A DNA stretch of 64,000 nt from Pseudomonas sp. WS 5079 (GCF_012985465.1 NZ_JAAQWN010000005.1:310001-374000), one strand, 5' to 3'; counted from the stretch's first letter, positions 17,298 through 25,966 are shown. The notes: a model not told the origin generated them from the letters alone. Program-made: numbers and translations.

Positions 17298-17497
17298 TCG
17301 ACTTCGAAGCGGTGCAAAAACTGCGAGTGAAGGACGGCGATCTGCTGGTGGTACCGGAATCCACCGAAGAGGACGATATGCAGGTGCTGGCCGAGGCCAT
17401 TCAGTTGATGAGCGGTGCCAGGGCAGTGATCGTTCGCGGCCCTATTAAACAGCTCGATACCGAAGGCATGAATAAGCTCGGCTGGTACCGCGCATGA
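17294..17497 (+). CDS. Small protein of unknown function in the lysis cassette
   Basis: 67 residues, no signal or membrane segment. The sequence 'LLVVPESTEEDDMQVLAEAIQLMSGARAVIVRGPIKQLD' is weakly amphipathic. It is linked by ATGA overlaps to the endolysin before and the spanin after, and the start codon is fixed by that overlap, so it is very likely expressed. I do not recognise a family. Position suggests a lysis or head-tail role, but that is only context. Confidence 0.75.
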   Translation: MIDFEAVQKLRVKDGDLLVVPESTEEDDMQVLAEAIQLMSGARAVIVRGPIKQLDTEGMNKLGWYRA

Positions 17498-17937
17498 GCA
17501 CCCTGCGCCAGGCCCTGTACGGCATTGCCCTGCTCGGGGCCTTGGCGCTGCTGATCTGGGGCCAGCAACAGCGCATCAGCGTCGCCGTGGGTAAAGCCGA
17601 GCGGGCAGAAACTGCGGCTAAGACCGCCCGCGAAGACGCCGACCGCAACCTGACCACCGCCAACACGCTCACGACCACCCTGAAACAGGAACGTGACGCC
17701 CAAAGCACCTTGCGCACCCAACAGGATCAGTTGCGCCAGGGCCTGGCAAAGCGCGAGCGAACCATAAAGGAGCTGAAACTTGAAAACGCCGAACTACGCA
17801 CCTGGGCTACTCAGCCTTTGCCTGATGTTGCTCGCCGGTTGCGGGAGCGCCCCGCCCTTATCGGCGCCGAAGCTTACCGTCAGTGGATGTCCGGCCGTGG
17901 TGCCGTGCCAGTTGCCGGCGACCAGCCCACGCAATAA
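17494..17937 (+). CDS. lysB: Rz-like inner-membrane spanin (LysB)
   Basis: 147 residues: an N-terminal membrane anchor ('LYGIALLGALALLIWGQ') and a long coiled-coil periplasmic part rich in Ala, Glu, Arg and Gln, ending in a Pro-containing tail. This is the i-spanin layout. The gene contains the entire start of the o-spanin gene in the +2 frame. Spanins bridge inner and outer membranes to complete lysis of Gram-negative hosts. Confidence 0.86.
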   Translation: MSTLRQALYGIALLGALALLIWGQQQRISVAVGKAERAETAAKTAREDADRNLTTANTLTTTLKQERDAQSTLRTQQDQLRQGLAKRERTIKELKLENAELRTWATQPLPDVARRLRERPALIGAEAYRQWMSGRGAVPVAGDQPTQ

Positions 17938-18037
17938 CGGTGACCAGCTCACCGACCTGGACCGCGTCGAAGCCGCCTGGGCCGACTGTGCGGCGCAGGT
18001 CGACATGATTTATCAACATCAGCAGGCAGCGCCATGA
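17780..18037 (+). CDS. lysC: Rz1-like outer-membrane lipoprotein spanin (LysC), nested
   Basis: 85 residues starting inside lysB in another frame. The lipobox 'LLAGC' follows a short hydrophobic leader, and the mature part is Pro-rich at the start. The start is a TTG at 17780 with a perfect AAGGAG 7 nt upstream; there is no suitable ATG. It overlaps the tail-completion gene R by ATGA. Nested Rz/Rz1 pairs are known in P2 and lambda. Confidence 0.85.
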   Translation: MKTPNYAPGLLSLCLMLLAGCGSAPPLSAPKLTVSGCPAVVPCQLPATSPRNNGDQLTDLDRVEAAWADCAAQVDMIYQHQQAAP

Positions 18038-18516
18038 ACAAGCCCGAAAGCCTACGCGCCCACCTCCTGGCCACCGTCGCCGAGTTCAAGCACAACCCTG
18101 ACCGGCTGCTGATCTTTATCGACAATGGAAAAATCCGCTGCACATCTGCGGAAAGTCTCTCTTTCGAGTACAGCTTTGACCTGCAGATCATCCTCACCGA
18201 GTTCGCGGGACACCCTGATAGCGTAATGCTCCCGCTGCTGGGCTGGCTCAGCGTCAACCAAAACGAACTGTTGGATAACCTCAACAAGGTCAAAGATGGC
18301 ATTGCGTTTGAGGCCGATATCCTCGACAAGGGCGCGGTAGACCTCAGCATCACCCTGCCGCTGACCGAGAAAGTGATCGTCGGCAAAGATGACCAGGGCA
18401 ACACCACCGTCAAACATCCAAACGAACCACAGCGTGTAGCGGGCTACCTCGATCCGAACTGGAAGCCTGGCGCCCAGGGCAACACCAGCGAATGGATTGT
18501 GCCCGATGGCAAATGA
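18034..18516 (+). CDS. R: Tail completion protein (P2 gpR family)
   Basis: 160 residues (P2 gpR 155). 'NKPESLRAHLLATVAEFKHNPDRLLIFIDNGKI' and 'FEYSFDLQIILTEFAGHPDSVMLPLLGWLSVNQNEL' are the family core. It is needed for stable tails able to join heads. Start fixed by the ATGA overlap with lysC; it overlaps gene S by 11 bases. Confidence 0.9.
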   Translation: MNKPESLRAHLLATVAEFKHNPDRLLIFIDNGKIRCTSAESLSFEYSFDLQIILTEFAGHPDSVMLPLLGWLSVNQNELLDNLNKVKDGIAFEADILDKGAVDLSITLPLTEKVIVGKDDQGNTTVKHPNEPQRVAGYLDPNWKPGAQGNTSEWIVPDGK

Positions 18517-18964
18517 TCTGGAGGCGTTGGAGACCTGGGCAGCCACGCTGCTGGAACGGCTGGAGCCTGGGGCACGCAATCAACTGGCCCGCAGCATTGG
18601 CCAGGAGCTGCGTCGCAGCCAACAAAAGCGTGTTATTGCACAGCAGAACCCGAACGGCAGCAAATTTGCCCCCCGCAAACAGCGCAATTTGCGCGGTAAA
18701 CAGGGCCGCATTCGTCGCAAGCTGGAGATGTTCAAGAAGCTGAAGAACGCCACCTACCTCAAGGCCAGGGGCGACAGCAATGCCATTACCGTGGGGTTTA
18801 CCGGCCGCATTGCGCGCATTGCACGGGTTCACCAATACGGTTTGAAGGACCGCGCAGAGCGTGGCGCTCCCGACGTGCAATACGAACAACGTGAAGTGTT
18901 GGGGTTCACCGAAGCGGATCTTGATGTGATCCGTGACAGCTTGCTTGCGCACCTGACACTGTAA
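18506..18964 (+). CDS. S: Tail completion protein (P2 gpS / phage virion morphogenesis family)
   Basis: 152 residues (P2 gpS 150). Basic protein with 'LARSIGQELRRSQQKRVIAQQNPNGSKFAPRKQ' and 'ARIHQYGLKDRAERGAP'-like sequence ('ARVHQYGLKDRAE'), the signature of the family. ATG 18506 lies within the end of R. The Ogr-type dyad for the next operon begins in its last codons. Confidence 0.9.
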   Translation: MANDLEALETWAATLLERLEPGARNQLARSIGQELRRSQQKRVIAQQNPNGSKFAPRKQRNLRGKQGRIRRKLEMFKKLKNATYLKARGDSNAITVGFTGRIARIARVHQYGLKDRAERGAPDVQYEQREVLGFTEADLDVIRDSLLAHLTL

Positions 18965-18978
18965 ACCCCCTCCCTACA
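18960..18978 (+). promoter_or_regulatory. Ogr-type activator site of the V (baseplate) late promoter
   Basis: TGTA-N11-TACA, same spacing as at 12537 and 23743, overlapping the stop of S and lying about 50 bp before the ATG of V. This matches the position of the P2 PV promoter. Confidence 0.75.
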
Positions 18979-19025
18979 AGGCAGCGAAGCTGCACCCGCG
19001 CACGCGTGGCGCCACCATCGGCGCC

Positions 19026-19598
19026 ATGAACAATTTCGCCGCCTTCGCCCGCATGCTTGAAAACCTCATCCGCTTCGGCGTCATCGCCGAAGTCCAGATG
19101 GTGCCCCCGCGCGTGAAGGTAAAGACAGGCGAATTGACCACCGCCTGGCTGCCGTGGATCGCTCAACGCGCGGGAGCCGATCAGGTATGGGACCCGCCGA
19201 CAGAGGGCGAACAAGTCATGTTGTTCAGCCCATCCGGCCAGCTTGCCAATGGCGTCGTCGTGACCGGTCTGTTCAGCGACCACATCCCGGCCAACGGCAA
19301 CCGCGCCGGCCTGCACCGTCGCACCTACGCCGATGGCGCGGTGATCGAGTACGACAGTGTCACCCACCACCTGAACGCCACCCTGCCCGACAGCGGCACG
19401 ACCAGCTTGGTCAGCAAGGGCGGCATCAACATCATCGGCCCTATCAATCACCAGGGCGATTACAACCAAACCGGCAACCAGAACGTGGTTGGCCTCGTAA
19501 CCGTCTCCGAAGACGTGGTTGCGGCCGGTATCAGCCTGGTGGAACACCCGCACGGCGGCGTCATGCCAGGCAGCGGCAAGACGGGGAAACCAGAATGA
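19026..19598 (+). CDS. V: Baseplate assembly protein V (spike)
   Basis: 190 residues (P2 gpV 211). N-terminal OB-like domain ('ENLIRFGVIAEVQMVPPRVKVKTGELTTAWLPW', 'GEQVMLFSPSGQLANGVVVTGLF') and a C-terminal beta-helix-like tip ending in 'EHPHGGVMPGSGKTGKPE'. It forms the trimeric membrane-piercing spike. First gene after the V promoter; its stop overlaps the W start. Confidence 0.92.
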   Translation: MNNFAAFARMLENLIRFGVIAEVQMVPPRVKVKTGELTTAWLPWIAQRAGADQVWDPPTEGEQVMLFSPSGQLANGVVVTGLFSDHIPANGNRAGLHRRTYADGAVIEYDSVTHHLNATLPDSGTTSLVSKGGINIIGPINHQGDYNQTGNQNVVGLVTVSEDVVAAGISLVEHPHGGVMPGSGKTGKPE

Positions 19599-19939
19599 AC
19601 CGAGAAACCGGCGGCGCCATCGGCGATCTGGACCACATCACCCAGTCAATTGCCGACATCCTGACCACCCGCATCGGCTCCCGCGTCATGCGCCGCGAAT
19701 ACGGCAGCCTTTTGCCCGAGCTGGTAGACCATCCCTTCAACGATGCCACCCGCCTGCGCGTGTACGCGGCCACGGTCATGGCGTTGATGCGCTGGGAACC
19801 GCGCATCAGCCTGAACCGGGTGCAATTCCTCGGCGCCAATCTGCAAGGCCAGTCGGTGCTGGACCTGGACGGCACCCTGGTCGACACCAATGAGCCGTTG
19901 AGCATGAGCCTGCCGTTGCAACTGGGGGCCAGTGTATGA
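19595..19939 (+). CDS. W: Baseplate protein W (gp25-like)
   Basis: 114 residues (P2 gpW 115). Contains the gp25-like motif 'ILTTRIGSRVMRREYGSLLPELVD' with the conserved 'REYGS'. It is part of the baseplate core that starts sheath polymerisation. ATG 19595 is set by the ATGA overlap with V; upstream frame is open but lies in V. Confidence 0.92.
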   Translation: MNRETGGAIGDLDHITQSIADILTTRIGSRVMRREYGSLLPELVDHPFNDATRLRVYAATVMALMRWEPRISLNRVQFLGANLQGQSVLDLDGTLVDTNEPLSMSLPLQLGASV

Positions 19940-20847
19940 ACACGTTCGCCGCCATCGACCTCAGCCTGTTGCCCGCGCCGCAGATCGTCGAACAGATCGA
20001 TTACGAGCAGATCCTTGCCGAGCGCAAGGCCTACGCCATCAGCCTGTGGCCGGTCGAGGAACAGGCAAAAATCGCCGCGCGCCTTGAGCTGGAGTCGGAG
20101 CCACTGACCAAGCTGCTGCAAGAGAACGCTTACCGCGAGACGATCTGGCGGCAACGGGTCAACGAAGCATCAACCGCCAATATGCTGGCCTTTACCAAGG
20201 GATCCGACCTGGAAAATTTGGCCTCCAACTTCAACGTCAAGCGCCTGGTGATTCAGGAGGGCAATGCATCCGCATCCCCGCCCGTGGCACGTGTCATGGA
20301 AGATGACGACAGCCTGCGCGAACGTACGCAGATGGCCTGGGAAGGCCTCAGCACCGCCGGCCCGCGCAACAGCTACATCTTCCACGCCCGCGCAGCTGAC
20401 GGCCGGGTTGCCGATGCCACAGCGGAAAGCCCTTCCCCGGCCGTGGTCGTGGTGACGGTCCAGGGCATGCTGGCCGATGGTAGTGCGGAGCCTGGGTTGC
20501 TGGCCGTGGTGGACGCCTACCTCAGCGATGATGATCGCCGCCCCGTCGCCGACCGCCTGACCGTCCAGGCCGCACAGATCCTGCGTTATCCGATCAAAGC
20601 CAAAATCTATTTGAAAACCAGCGGCCCGGAAACTGAGCCTGCGCGGGCCGCTGCCGAGCAACGCTTAAAGAACTACGTCCACCAGCGTCGGCGCCTGGGC
20701 ATGGAAGTCTCAGAATCGGCAATCCACGCTGCGCTGCACGTCGAGGGCGTGCGCAAGGTCGTGCTGGAAGGCTGGACCGACATCATCGCCACGCCTTACC
20801 AGGCGCCGTTCTGCACCGATATTCAATTGTCGGTTGGGGTGGAGTGA
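19936..20847 (+). CDS. J: Baseplate protein J
   Basis: 303 residues (P2 gpJ 302). 'IDYEQILAERKAYAISLWPVEEQ', 'ANMLAFTKGSDLENLASNFNV', 'DDDSLRERTQMAWEGLSTAGPRNSYIFHA' and 'VVTVQGMLADGSAEPGLL' are the usual blocks. It makes the outer baseplate wedge with I. ATGA overlap with W before and TGATG with I behind. Confidence 0.93.
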   Translation: MNTFAAIDLSLLPAPQIVEQIDYEQILAERKAYAISLWPVEEQAKIAARLELESEPLTKLLQENAYRETIWRQRVNEASTANMLAFTKGSDLENLASNFNVKRLVIQEGNASASPPVARVMEDDDSLRERTQMAWEGLSTAGPRNSYIFHARAADGRVADATAESPSPAVVVVTVQGMLADGSAEPGLLAVVDAYLSDDDRRPVADRLTVQAAQILRYPIKAKIYLKTSGPETEPARAAAEQRLKNYVHQRRRLGMEVSESAIHAALHVEGVRKVVLEGWTDIIATPYQAPFCTDIQLSVGVE

Positions 20848-21464
20848 TGGGCGCCCAGCACCTGCTACCCGGCAACTCGACGCAGTTGGAGCGCGACGCG
20901 GCCGTGGCACTGGCGCAGATCCAGCGGGTACCTATTCCCATTCGCCTGCTGTGGAACCCTGACCTGTGCCCGCTCGCTGTGTTGCCGTACCTGGCCTGGT
21001 CGTTTTCGGTCGACCGCTGGGACAGCACCTGGTCGGAGTCCACCAAGCGCGCGGCGATCCGGGCCGCGTACTACCTGCATTCGCACAAGGGCACCATCGG
21101 AGCGTTGCGCCGAGTGGTCGAGCCCCTGGGCTATCTGATCGAGATTATTGAGTGGTGGCAGGACGTTCCGGTCGGTGTACCGGGCACCTTCAAGCTCAAA
21201 GTCGGTGTGCTGGAAACCGGTATCACCGAAGAAATGTATCAGGAGCTGACCTTCCTGATCGATGACGCCAAACCCCGCAGCCGCCACCTCACCGGCCTGG
21301 CCATCAGCCTGGAAACCACCGGCAGTTTCTATATCGGCGCCTGCGTCAACGAAGGCGATGAACTCAGCGTTTACCCACCGACCCAACGCGACATCGAAGT
21401 CAGCGGCTATCTGCGCCTGGGCGGTCGCGAACATCACATTGATACGATGGACATCCTCCCATGA
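20847..21464 (+). CDS. I: Tail protein I (baseplate wedge)
   Basis: 205 residues (P2 gpI 176). 'HLLPGNSTQLERDAAVALAQIQRVPIPIRLLWNPDLCPLAVLPYLAWSFSVDRWD' is diagnostic. It links baseplate and tail fibre. ATG 20847 taken; an in-frame GTG lies one codon before it. The stop overlaps the tail-fibre start. Confidence 0.92.
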   Translation: MGAQHLLPGNSTQLERDAAVALAQIQRVPIPIRLLWNPDLCPLAVLPYLAWSFSVDRWDSTWSESTKRAAIRAAYYLHSHKGTIGALRRVVEPLGYLIEIIEWWQDVPVGVPGTFKLKVGVLETGITEEMYQELTFLIDDAKPRSRHLTGLAISLETTGSFYIGACVNEGDELSVYPPTQRDIEVSGYLRLGGREHHIDTMDILP

Positions 21465-23140
21465 TCGACCAGAACAGCCAGTTTCAAGCCATTCTTACGG
21501 CCATCGGCGAGGCCAAACAGGCAAACGCGGATGCCCTGGGCGTCCCCTGGACGTTCGCGCAGATGGGTGTGGGTGATGCCAACGGCACCGACCCGTTCCC
21601 CGACCGCCTGCAAACCAAGCTAATCAACGAGTGGCGCCGTGCACCGCTCAACCAGCTCAAGCCAGACCCGAAAAACGCCGGCATCATCATTGCCGAACAA
21701 GTCATCCCAGAAAACGTCGGCGGTTTCTGGATTCGGGAGATAGGCCTATACGACACGGACGGCGATCTGGTGGCCGTCGCCAACTGCGCGCCAACCTTCA
21801 AACCGTTGCTGACCCAAGGGTCCGGTCGAACGCAGATTATTCGAATGAATCTGATCGTTTCCAGCCTGGCCAACATCGTGCTGAAGATTGATCCGTCAGT
21901 AGTCCTGGCAACTCGGGATTATGTGGATCGTTCGATTGGTGACGTGCTGCCGGCGGATAAAACGCCCGGTACTTATCACCGAGTTACGATCAATGCGCGG
22001 GGCATTGTGGTGTCGGGCAGCAATCCAACCACGCTTGACGGATTCGGCATTAAAAACGCTTACACCAAAGACCAGACCGATAGCCTGCTCGATCAGCGGG
22101 TTGCCGCAGACAGCATACTGGCGGCAGGTGTGGTGAATGGAGACCCAGGCGCGCCATATTTCAGGTTCAAGAAACATGATGGCTCTGTGGGTCATATCAT
22201 CAACCTGTCACTGTCATCTCATGGTCACACCTTCGATAGCTTGAGTGACAAGCCAACAACACGCGATGGCTACAAACTCAGCGATGTTTTTACAAAGACC
22301 GAAACACGAGCCGGTTTTGTTGCCGCCGGTTCGGAAAACCGCATTACTCTTTCCTGGGCTGCGGAGGGGTTAAAAGCCGCTGTTGATGTTACTGACCTCG
22401 GTGCATTATGGCTGACGTCAAACTTCAATCCTGACACGAAGGCAGACAAGTCCAATACCTACACCATTGGGCAAGCAGATGTCCGCTTATCGCAGCGAGT
22501 TGTCAGCGATTGGATATCTCATGCAGGGTTGATTTCGGATAACCCGGACCTTCCTTACTTCATGCAGACTTCGACCGGCGCTATTTTGCAGCTTGCTCGC
22601 CGGGTGCATCGTCACGCATTTTCCGATCTGGATGGGCTTCCGCCTACCGCTGTAGGGCATGGAATTTATGACGTCTACTCCGTAACTCAATCGGATGTGA
22701 GGTTTAATCAAAAGCTCACCCGTGATGCGATTAGCGTGGCTGGATTATGGGGTGGAGACATCAATCTCCCTTACTTCAGGAGAGCTGTCGATGAGCAGCC
22801 GGTGTACTTCATCACCCAAGCCACACTGCCGAAAAACACCTGCCAGAAGGGTATTCCAGGCTGGTGGAAATGCGCCGATACCGGCCTGTTACGTCAGCGG
22901 GTCTCCATCTATATCGGTGATGTCTCAACGGCGTGGGCGGGTGCGGTTACATGGCCTGCCGCCTTTGCAGAGCAAGCTGATTCAGTGAAGCTTTCGTTTC
23001 TCCATACCAATGGCTCGCCGGCAACCGTATCAAGTGCGTATTCCGACCTGACCCGCACAGGGTGCAATTTGCGCGTAGATGAGTGGGGGTTAAATCCGCA
23101 GTACGGGCTGACACTGATCGTAGAAGCGGAGGGTTATTAA
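21461..23140 (+). CDS. H: Tail fibre protein (P2 gpH-like)
   Basis: 559 residues. The first ~150 match the conserved baseplate-attachment part ('MIDQNSQFQAILTAIGEAKQANA', 'GVGDANGTDPFPDRLQTKLINEWRRAPLNQL'). From about residue 175 the composition turns less GC-rich and three related segments of about 35 residues appear ('DSLLDQRVAADSILAAGVV..GDPGAPYF', 'DVRLSQRVVSDWISHAGLI..NPDLPYF', 'DVRFNQKLTRDAISVAGLW..INLPYF'). The C-terminal ~110 residues are the likely receptor-binding tip. The mosaic composition fits exchange of host-range modules. Confidence 0.9.
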   Translation: MIDQNSQFQAILTAIGEAKQANADALGVPWTFAQMGVGDANGTDPFPDRLQTKLINEWRRAPLNQLKPDPKNAGIIIAEQVIPENVGGFWIREIGLYDTDGDLVAVANCAPTFKPLLTQGSGRTQIIRMNLIVSSLANIVLKIDPSVVLATRDYVDRSIGDVLPADKTPGTYHRVTINARGIVVSGSNPTTLDGFGIKNAYTKDQTDSLLDQRVAADSILAAGVVNGDPGAPYFRFKKHDGSVGHIINLSLSSHGHTFDSLSDKPTTRDGYKLSDVFTKTETRAGFVAAGSENRITLSWAAEGLKAAVDVTDLGALWLTSNFNPDTKADKSNTYTIGQADVRLSQRVVSDWISHAGLISDNPDLPYFMQTSTGAILQLARRVHRHAFSDLDGLPPTAVGHGIYDVYSVTQSDVRFNQKLTRDAISVAGLWGGDINLPYFRRAVDEQPVYFITQATLPKNTCQKGIPGWWKCADTGLLRQRVSIYIGDVSTAWAGAVTWPAAFAEQADSVKLSFLHTNGSPATVSSAYSDLTRTGCNLRVDEWGLNPQYGLTLIVEAEGY

Positions 23141-23141
23141 G

Positions 23142-23747
23142 ATGAGCGTATTTTTTCACGCAAAGAGTTGTGGGTTTTACATTGATGAGATTCACGGCCC
23201 CCGAACTGTCCTGGTAGTTGATCCCAAGTGGAAGCAGCCAGAAATCAAGATTACTGATCCCAATTGGGTTCCTGGTGACGATGATAAAGACGCAGAGCCC
23301 CCGCTGATTAGCGTCCCGGATACTGACGCGGTTCCGCCTCTAATTGAAGTGCCGAATCCTAAATGCTCGCTGCCCCCGAAAGCCGAACTGCGGGAATTAC
23401 CCCAGGACAAGTACCTGGCGCTCCTAGTCGCACAGTCCCAAGGTAAAGTCATTCAAGCCAACTCAAAGGGAGAGCCTGTTGCTGTTGAGCCACCGCCGCC
23501 CAGTGACGTAGAGCTTGAGCGACGCGAGCGAATTTGGCGCGACTCAGCGCTGGCAAATACCGACGGTTTGGTTGTGCGCCATCGTGACGAGTTAGAGCTT
23601 CAACAGGCTACAACGCTTACAACTGAACAGTATCAGCAGTTGCAGCGTTATCGCTTGGACCTGCGAGCCTGGCCCGTCGCTGAACATTTCCCAGACAGAC
23701 AATTCCGCCCAGTAACACCAGATTGGGTTGCTACCAAGAACTTGTAA
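23142..23747 (+). CDS. G: Tail fibre assembly chaperone (P2 gpG-like role)
   Basis: 201 residues starting 1 bp behind the fibre stop. The N-terminal half ('YIDEIHGPRTVLVVDPKW', 'ITDPNWVPGDD', a Pro/Asp-rich linker) and the C-terminal helical half ('RRERIWRDSALANTDGLVVRHRDELE', 'TLTTEQYQQLQRYRLDLRAWP') correspond to phage tail assembly chaperones of Pseudomonas. Moderate GC like the fibre tip, so the two genes probably move together. Its stop lies inside the FI promoter dyad. Confidence 0.85.
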   Translation: MSVFFHAKSCGFYIDEIHGPRTVLVVDPKWKQPEIKITDPNWVPGDDDKDAEPPLISVPDTDAVPPLIEVPNPKCSLPPKAELRELPQDKYLALLVAQSQGKVIQANSKGEPVAVEPPPPSDVELERRERIWRDSALANTDGLVVRHRDELELQQATTLTTEQYQQLQRYRLDLRAWPVAEHFPDRQFRPVTPDWVATKNL

Positions 23748-23761
23748 GCGTTGCGACTACA
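23743..23761 (+). promoter_or_regulatory. Ogr-type activator site of the FI (sheath) late promoter
   Basis: TGTA-N11-TACA inside CTTGTA/TACAAG arms, overlapping the TAA of the fibre chaperone and about 78 bp before the sheath ATG, as the P2 PF promoter. Third copy of the dyad. Confidence 0.75.
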
Positions 23762-23838
23762 AGCCCGCGTGCTCGCCCAATCGGCGCGCGCGCGGCAGCC
23801 TGTGCACTGTCATTCCATCACAGCGCAGGCAACCACCC

Positions 23839-25014
23839 ATGGCCGGTTCAGACTATCTCCACGGCGTGCGGGTCATCGAACTCAACGACGGCACCCGCCC
23901 CATTCGCACCATCTCCACCGCAGTCATCGGCCTGGTTTGTACGGCTGAGGATGCAGACCCCCTGATGTTTCCGTTGGACACCCCGGTACTGCTGACCAAT
24001 GTGCAAAGCGCCATTGCCAAAGCCGGCGTCAAAGGCACCCTGGCGAGCAGCCTGCAAGCCATCGCCGACCAGACCAAGCCCTACACCATCGTGGTGCGGG
24101 TAAAGGAAGGCGCCGACGAAGCCGCCACCACCAGCGCCCTGATCGGCACCACCACCGCCGATGGCAAGTACACCGGCATGAAAGCCCTGCTCGCCGCCAA
24201 GGCCCGCGTGGGCGTGACGCCGCGCATTCTCGGTGTACCTGGTCTCGACAGTTTGCCGGTGGCCACCGCCCTGGTATCGGTTGCCCAGGACCTGCGCGCC
24301 TTCGCCTACATCAGCGCCTGGGGCTGCAAAACCAAGGAAGAGGTGGTCGCCTACCGCGAGAACTTCGGCGCCCGTGAGCTGATGGTGATCTGGCCGGAGT
24401 TCCAGAACTGGAGCACCGTCACCAATGCCACAGTCACCGCCTCGGCCGTGGCTCGCGCCCTGGGCCTGCGGGCCAAGATCGATCAGGAAACCGGCTGGCA
24501 CAAGACCCTGTCCAACGTCGCCGTCAATGGCGTGACCGGCATCAGCGCCGACGTGTTCTGGGATCTGCAAAACCCGGCAACCGATGCCAACTACCTCAAC
24601 AGCAACGAAGTCACCACCCTGATCAACGAAGGTGGCTTCCGCTTCTGGGGCAGTCGCACGTGCAGCGAAGATCCGCTGTTCGCCTTCGAAAACTACACCC
24701 GCACCGCGCAGATCCTCGCCGACACCATGGCCGAAGCGCACATGTGGGCGGTCGACAAGCCCATGCACGCCTCCCTAGTGCGGGACATCATCGAAGGCAT
24801 CAATGCCAAGTTCCGCGAGTTGATTGCACAGGGCTACCTGATCGGCGGCAGTTGCTGGTACGCCGAAGACATCAACGACAAGGACACCCTCAAGGCCGGC
24901 AAGCTGACCCTGGACTACGACTACACCCCAGTGCCGCCCCTGGAAGACCTCACGCTTCGCCAGCGCATCACCGACCGTTACCTGATGCAGTTCGCCAGCC
25001 AGATCAACAGCTAA
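23839..25014 (+). CDS. FI: Contractile tail sheath protein (P2 gpFI family)
   Basis: 391 residues (P2 gpFI 396). 'YLHGVRVIELNDGTRPIRTISTAVIGLV' at the start, 'GVTGISADVFWDLQNPATDANYLN', 'GFRFWGSRTCSEDP' and 'LRQRITDRYLMQF' are family signatures. It forms the contractile sheath around the tube. The ATG at 23839 is used; the frame is open further back through the promoter region without a better start. Confidence 0.95.
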   Translation: MAGSDYLHGVRVIELNDGTRPIRTISTAVIGLVCTAEDADPLMFPLDTPVLLTNVQSAIAKAGVKGTLASSLQAIADQTKPYTIVVRVKEGADEAATTSALIGTTTADGKYTGMKALLAAKARVGVTPRILGVPGLDSLPVATALVSVAQDLRAFAYISAWGCKTKEEVVAYRENFGARELMVIWPEFQNWSTVTNATVTASAVARALGLRAKIDQETGWHKTLSNVAVNGVTGISADVFWDLQNPATDANYLNSNEVTTLINEGGFRFWGSRTCSEDPLFAFENYTRTAQILADTMAEAHMWAVDKPMHASLVRDIIEGINAKFRELIAQGYLIGGSCWYAEDINDKDTLKAGKLTLDYDYTPVPPLEDLTLRQRITDRYLMQFASQINS

Positions 25015-25070
25015 CCCGGGCCTCCCCGCAGGGGAGTTAACCCCGTGCCATACCCCCGGAGAACACCGCC

Positions 25071-25586
25071 ATGGCCCTGCCCCACAAGCTCAAAAACCTC
25101 ATGTTGTTCAACGACGCCAACATCTACCGTGGCTTGATCAAGTCAGCCACCCTGCCCCCTCTCGCTCGCAAGATGGAAGCCTATCGGGGCGGCGGTATGA
25201 ACGGCCCGGTCAAGGTCGACCTGGGTTTGTCCGACGACGGTATCCAGTTCGAATGGAAAACCGGTGGCCTGGATCTGGTCAGCCTGAAACAGTTCGGCGC
25301 AGTCAATGCTGCAGGCGTGGCCTTGCGCTTTACCGGGGCCTTTGAACAGGACGACACAGGCGAAGTCAGCGCCGTGGAAATCGTGGTACGCGGCCGCCAC
25401 GAAACCATCGAAATGGGTGACGCCCAGCCAGGCGAAGATACCGAACACTCAATCACCACCACCTGTTCCTATTACAAGTTGACCGTGGACAACGAAGAAA
25501 TCATCGAAATCGACCTGCTCAACTTCATCGAGAAGGTCGGTGGCAAAGACATTCTGGAAAAACAGAAAAAAGCCCTGGGCATCTGA
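25071..25586 (+). CDS. FII: Major tail tube protein (P2 gpFII family)
   Basis: 171 residues (P2 gpFII 172). 'ALPHKLKNLMLFNDANIYRGLIKSATLPPL', 'KVDLGLSDDGIQFEWKTGG' and 'HSITTTCSYYKLTVDNEEIIEIDLLNFIEKVGG' are conserved. It polymerises into the inner tube. CGGAG stands before the ATG. Confidence 0.94.
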   Translation: MALPHKLKNLMLFNDANIYRGLIKSATLPPLARKMEAYRGGGMNGPVKVDLGLSDDGIQFEWKTGGLDLVSLKQFGAVNAAGVALRFTGAFEQDDTGEVSAVEIVVRGRHETIEMGDAQPGEDTEHSITTTCSYYKLTVDNEEIIEIDLLNFIEKVGGKDILEKQKKALGI

Positions 25587-25633
25587 CAGCCCGCCCCAAC
25601 TGACGCTTATCCCTCTCACCAGGAGCAACAACC

Positions 25634-25966
25634 ATGAAAGAAGTTATCGAACAAGCCGATGTTCAACCACTGGCCGACGACAACACCGTCATCCTCGACA
25701 CCCCGATCCGTCGCGGCACCACCACCATCAATAGCATCACTCTGCGCAAGCCCAGCTCGGGCGAACTGCGTGGTGTAAGCCTGGCAGATCTGCTGCAAAT
25801 GGACGTCAACAGCTTGATCAAGGTCGTGCCGCGTATCAGCAGCCCAACCCTCACCGCTGTTGAGGTGACAAGCATGGACCCGGCCGACCTGGTTGCACTC
25901 AGTGCGAAAATCACCGGTTTTTTGTTGCCGAAGTCGGCGAAGACGGACGCATCCCTCGTTGCGTAG
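25634..25966 (+). CDS. E: Tail assembly chaperone E (zero-frame product)
   Basis: 110 residues, P2 gpE has 91. 'TIRRGTTTINSITLRKPSSGELRGVSLADLLQMDVNSLIKVVPRIS'-type sequence with 'PADLVALSAKITGF' near the end is typical. CAGGAG lies before the ATG. A slippery TTTTTTG at 25918-25924 lets part of the ribosomes shift -1 and make E+E'. Together with the fusion it is thought to chaperone the tape measure, like lambda gpG/gpGT. Confidence 0.9.
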   Translation: MKEVIEQADVQPLADDNTVILDTPIRRGTTTINSITLRKPSSGELRGVSLADLLQMDVNSLIKVVPRISSPTLTAVEVTSMDPADLVALSAKITGFLLPKSAKTDASLVA

